From Sanderia malayensis (taxonomy: Eukaryota; Cnidaria; Scyphozoa; Semaeostomeae; Pelagiidae), in assembly GCA_013076295.1 (NCBI GenBank), contig RQOL01000772.1:3129087-3193086 (forward strand): a DNA stretch of 64,000 bases. Direction: 5' to 3'. Both the position numbers and the translations under genes were made by a program. How positions within the stretch are numbered: the first letter of the stretch is position 1; each line of letters opens with the position of its first letter. The notes under the pieces were generated by a model. The model saw only the letters and a list, made by a program, of their open reading frames with translations, was not told the DNA's origin and searched no databases. Of the stretch, positions 60,961 to 64,000 are shown piece after piece.

Positions 60961-63899
60961 CTAAGGCACAAGACCCGTAACCCAGGACTTGAACTCACTT
61001 TCGAACTGCGTCCAATCTGTAATTTCAGTAGCCACGTTGCGACTTGGAAGTACAGGGTCCCGGATGAATGACGTCATTGCCGTGTGGATTGCTGGGTAAT
61101 CTTCAAGTTCATAGAATGTGTCCCATTCAATCCTATATTAAGAAGGGCTATTCAATTACACAACTGGTTCATTGCCATCGGTTCTAAGCCATGATTTAAG
61201 AAATCTTTCGAAAGTAGCTAGTTTTTAGGGGACAAATAAATACTGGATGCATTGATGAATTGATGTTCAGTTTCAATTTAATTCCATCTTGTCTTTCCTG
61301 GAGATAAACGACAATTTTATCAAAAAATTTTTGCTTACCTGAGATTTTCTTTTTCTTCTAACAGAAAGCCCACTTCGATTAGCACCTCTTTGAGGAACAT
61401 TTGAGTCTTTGCAATTGATAAACTATGAAAAAAAAAAAAGCCAATTCATAGGATAACATGACCAACATCCATTTACTATTATTTAAAAGTTATGGAAAGT
61501 ATATTATATATTATTCACGAAATGCTATCACTATTGCACATTTGTTTAGTAAATAACATTAAATATTAGTGTGCAGACTCACTTATTTAATAGACTGTAT
61601 GCATGGATGACAAGAAGTGAAATCACATATGAACTAGGCCTGTTACTGTTGTCTTGCCAACCGATTCCATCACGCCATCTCTTGACTATCCTGATCAAGT
61701 CTTTGCACTAGAAATAGTAACGAATGATAACAATAAGTAACTTTTAAGGCATGTGATAAAATAAATTTCCAGAATTTTTACTCATACCTGTTCATCTTGG
61801 TTTTTTATGAACCGGGTTTGTCTCTCCGAAGTTGCGATTATAAAGCTGAAAGATGTACATAAATACATGTGTATATTGACTTGGTGACTTATTGTAGAGA
61901 AACAGATTGAAAAGATTTATAGATGGACATAAAGTTTCATTCTCTTCAGCTTGATAAAGAATTGAAGAAACGCTGAAACTCCATGACAGAAGGATGCGAA
62001 AAACATGGCTACAAAAGTGGACAAAAGTCCTTGGGGCACTTGGAAAAACAGGAAAAAAGCTATTAACTCGTAGGCTCATTGTTGCAGATTATATTCAACC
62101 CGCACTCCCCTTAAAAATGTTGTTCTTTCAATCAGACATGTATGATTGTCGTCCAACAGGAATTTTGTTGACAATGAGTGAGGCTGTCTTTAGAAACAAC
62201 ATTGCTTGGGAGAGAGGAGAGATTAAGGATACATTTGCAAAAGCCAAAGTGTCCCATGACTTTGTCGCTGACCTATATATGATATATGAATGAAATGATA
62301 TATGAACATGAATGTAAACTACTTTACTTACCAACCCAATGCATCGTTAGTAAGACCATTAGATGCCTCGTAAATTGCATCATATCCTCCACTTTCAAAC
62401 CAATTTTTAGTGGGGTAGATATTTACATTTGTTCCATCGCCATTTATTCCATTGCATTGCAACATGTTGTGCTTGATTTGAAAATTTTTGAAACAAACAT
62501 TGGACACTGCGCCACTACTGCCGCTCTCACTTTCATCTTTCGACTTCAAAACTTCAATGAAAGAGTTCAGGCAGGCTTGTGTATCACCGTTACTCAGTTT
62601 GCTTTCGAGCTCCCCTAAAAGAAAAAAATACTTGAAAGAAATCCTATGAAAGTATGATAAATAAACTACAGTGAAGCCAAATAAATGGACACTTTTCAGC
62701 GCCAAATTTCTAAAACTAAAGCAAAATTTGTTAAAATATTGCAGCAGCTTCCAGCAGACACAACAAACATACTTAATATATGCAATTAAATTCACAGGTA
62801 TCCACAATGTGGAGATAAAATAATCACAGGTCTTTGGTCTTATACAATATTAAAGAAGATAATATATGATAATATATTCAAAAGCATGGTGCACCACAAG
62901 TTTCTCTACTAAGCCCTTTAACCTTTCTATCATACATGAAGTAGGTACTGAAAAAATCAAATTTTGAAATAAAGTGAAGAATGACTCACAATGAGTCAAA
63001 TTATACTAAATAGGTCCTACTGATCACGTTGAGACAATTTCCAGCTCTCTATGAGTAATGGTTCGTGGACCCAAATTTCCCGCGGATAGCTATTTAACTT
63101 TCTATCATACATGATGTAGGTACTAAAAAATCAAATTTTGAAATAGATTGAAAAATGGCTCAAAAGGAGTCGAATTATACTAAATAGGTCCTACTGATCA
63201 CGTTGAGACGATTCCCAGCTCTATGGGAGCAATACTTCGAATTTTAGTGGACCCAGATCGCCCGCGGATAGCTATTTAAACTTTCTATCATGCATGAAGC
63301 AAGTACCTACTGAAAAAATCCAATTTTGAAGTAGACTGAAAAATGTCTCACAAGGAACCGAATTATACTAAATAGGTCCTACTGATCACGTTGAGACAAT
63401 TCCCAGCTCTCTCAATACTTCGAGCAATACTTCGAATTTTAGTGGACCCAGATCGCCCGCGAATAGCTATTTAACCAGTAAAACAATCTCACTGTAGGGT
63501 TTTATATTAAATTTAAACTCGAAAAAATACGTTTAATTCATCAATTCTTACCTTTAACGAAAACAACTACATCGACTTCTGTTTTTAACCTGGTCACCGT
63601 GTCTTGACCATACGAACCAATTGGAGCCACAGAGACAATATCTTCCAAAGACTCCTGCGTAATAGTGATACGAAATAATAAAAAAACGTGTATTGAATGC
63701 TACTATCTGCTGGAACAAAGCATAGAATGAGCAGTTGTGAAATTGTTGATGATTGAAATACTAATAAATGATGGAGACTTACAGTTAATATTTTTACAAG
63801 TGATTCATATGCTGTATTCATTTGTGCTGTTTCCTTCGCGTCTGGCCTACTTCGTTCAATCAGTTTCGTAATGGATATCTCCATAAATTTGTCAATATC
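60961..63899 (-). CDS. OAS-like: 2'-5'-oligoadenylate synthetase-like protein (3' part of gene)
   Basis: OAS enzymes make 2-5A from ATP in response to double-stranded RNA. The N-terminal exon(s) lie beyond the window. Exons in transcript order: 63899-63783, 63654-63552, 62614-62332, 61845-61788, 61707-61583, 61422-61339, 61132-60961; 313 codons plus stop, all phases closing. Visible in order: a DIDKFMEISI helix start (OAS LDKFIEDYL), PIGSYGQDT (the nucleotidyltransferase GSxGxxT loop), KTEVDVVVFV (OAS SDADLVVFL), VNIYPT (OAS FDVLPA), CKDLIRIVKRWRD (OAS LKSLIRLVKHWYQ), SYVISLLVIHAYS (OAS YALELLTVYAWE) and RDPVLPSRNV (OAS LDPADPTGN). The three catalytic Asp positions read Glu65, Asp67 and Asn138 (fragment numbering), so 2-5A synthesis is doubtful. 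Identity comes from motif order, recalled not searched. Sponges are known to carry OAS genes. Confidence 0.85.
62930..63480. repeat. Tandem repeat, about 180-bp unit, three copies
   Basis: Three head-to-tail copies in the OAS-like gene intron 63551-62615. Each has ACTTTCTATCATACATGA, later AATAGGTCCTACTGATCACG then TTGAGAC, then CCAGCTCT and CCCGCGGATAGCTATTTAA. Copies begin near 62931, 63098 and 63281 and differ by small insertions and substitutions. Confidence 0.88.
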
Positions 63900-64000
63900 C
63901 TATCGGAAAAACAAAATTGTGCAGGTATTTGTGTTCATATACCTGTATAAAAACAGGAAACACAAAGCGTCTTATCCTATGTCGCATAAAGGCAGAAATG
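63900..64000. other. OAS-like gene intron, right edge of window
   Basis: Directly upstream (minus strand) of the acceptor before exon 63899-63783. No coding segment could be placed here, so the N-terminal exon is probably beyond 64000. Confidence 0.55.

Overview
This is a 64-kb piece of an animal nuclear genome. The genes have many introns (GT-AG boundaries, most introns 100-1500 nt), the DNA is AT-rich, and there is a tRNA with an intron, short inverted-repeat transposons, a tRNA-derived SINE and TTAGGG-type repeats. The protein set (USP32, citron kinase, CASTOR, 2-5A synthetase-like) is metazoan. A 2-5A synthetase-like gene split into many exons suggests an early-branching marine invertebrate, a sponge being one candidate. 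That placement is inference. No prokaryotic or viral gene was seen. All exon models below were built by hand from splice sites and reading-frame phase, with no search or alignment run.

Layout, left to right. (1) 441-9990, plus strand: the last 985 codons of a USP32-type ubiquitin hydrolase; its N-terminal part lies left of the window. (2) 11668-19546, plus strand: an 823-aa protein with two matrin/U1-type C2H2 zinc fingers. (3) 20085-20173, minus strand: tRNA-Tyr(GUA) with a 16-nt intron. (4) 20809-50106, plus strand: a complete 46-exon citron kinase gene (2006 aa, every exon phase closes). Its largest intron (29269-34322) holds an intronless 1343-codon ORF on the opposite strand. (5) 54600-58739, minus strand: a nine-exon CASTOR-family gene (366 aa). 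(6) 60961 to beyond 64000, minus strand: the last 313 codons of a 2'-5'-oligoadenylate synthetase-like gene.

The genes do not form an operon or a single pathway. Citron kinase acts in cytokinesis, CASTOR in amino-acid sensing upstream of mTORC1, USP32 in deubiquitination and OAS in nucleic-acid sensing. The spaces between and within them carry several short terminal-inverted-repeat (MITE-like) families, a tRNA-derived SINE, many minisatellites and a satellite with embedded CCCTAA hexamers (59644-60345).

Most notable: the long nested antisense ORF in the citron kinase gene; an OAS-like protein whose three expected catalytic aspartates read Glu, Asp, Asn; a CASTOR protein with two arginine-contact positions changed but the GATOR2-contact motif kept; a stop-free 516-nt CASTOR intron made of 21-bp repeats; two probable GC-AG introns in citron kinase; and a group of elements sharing TACCGTA ends with different interiors.
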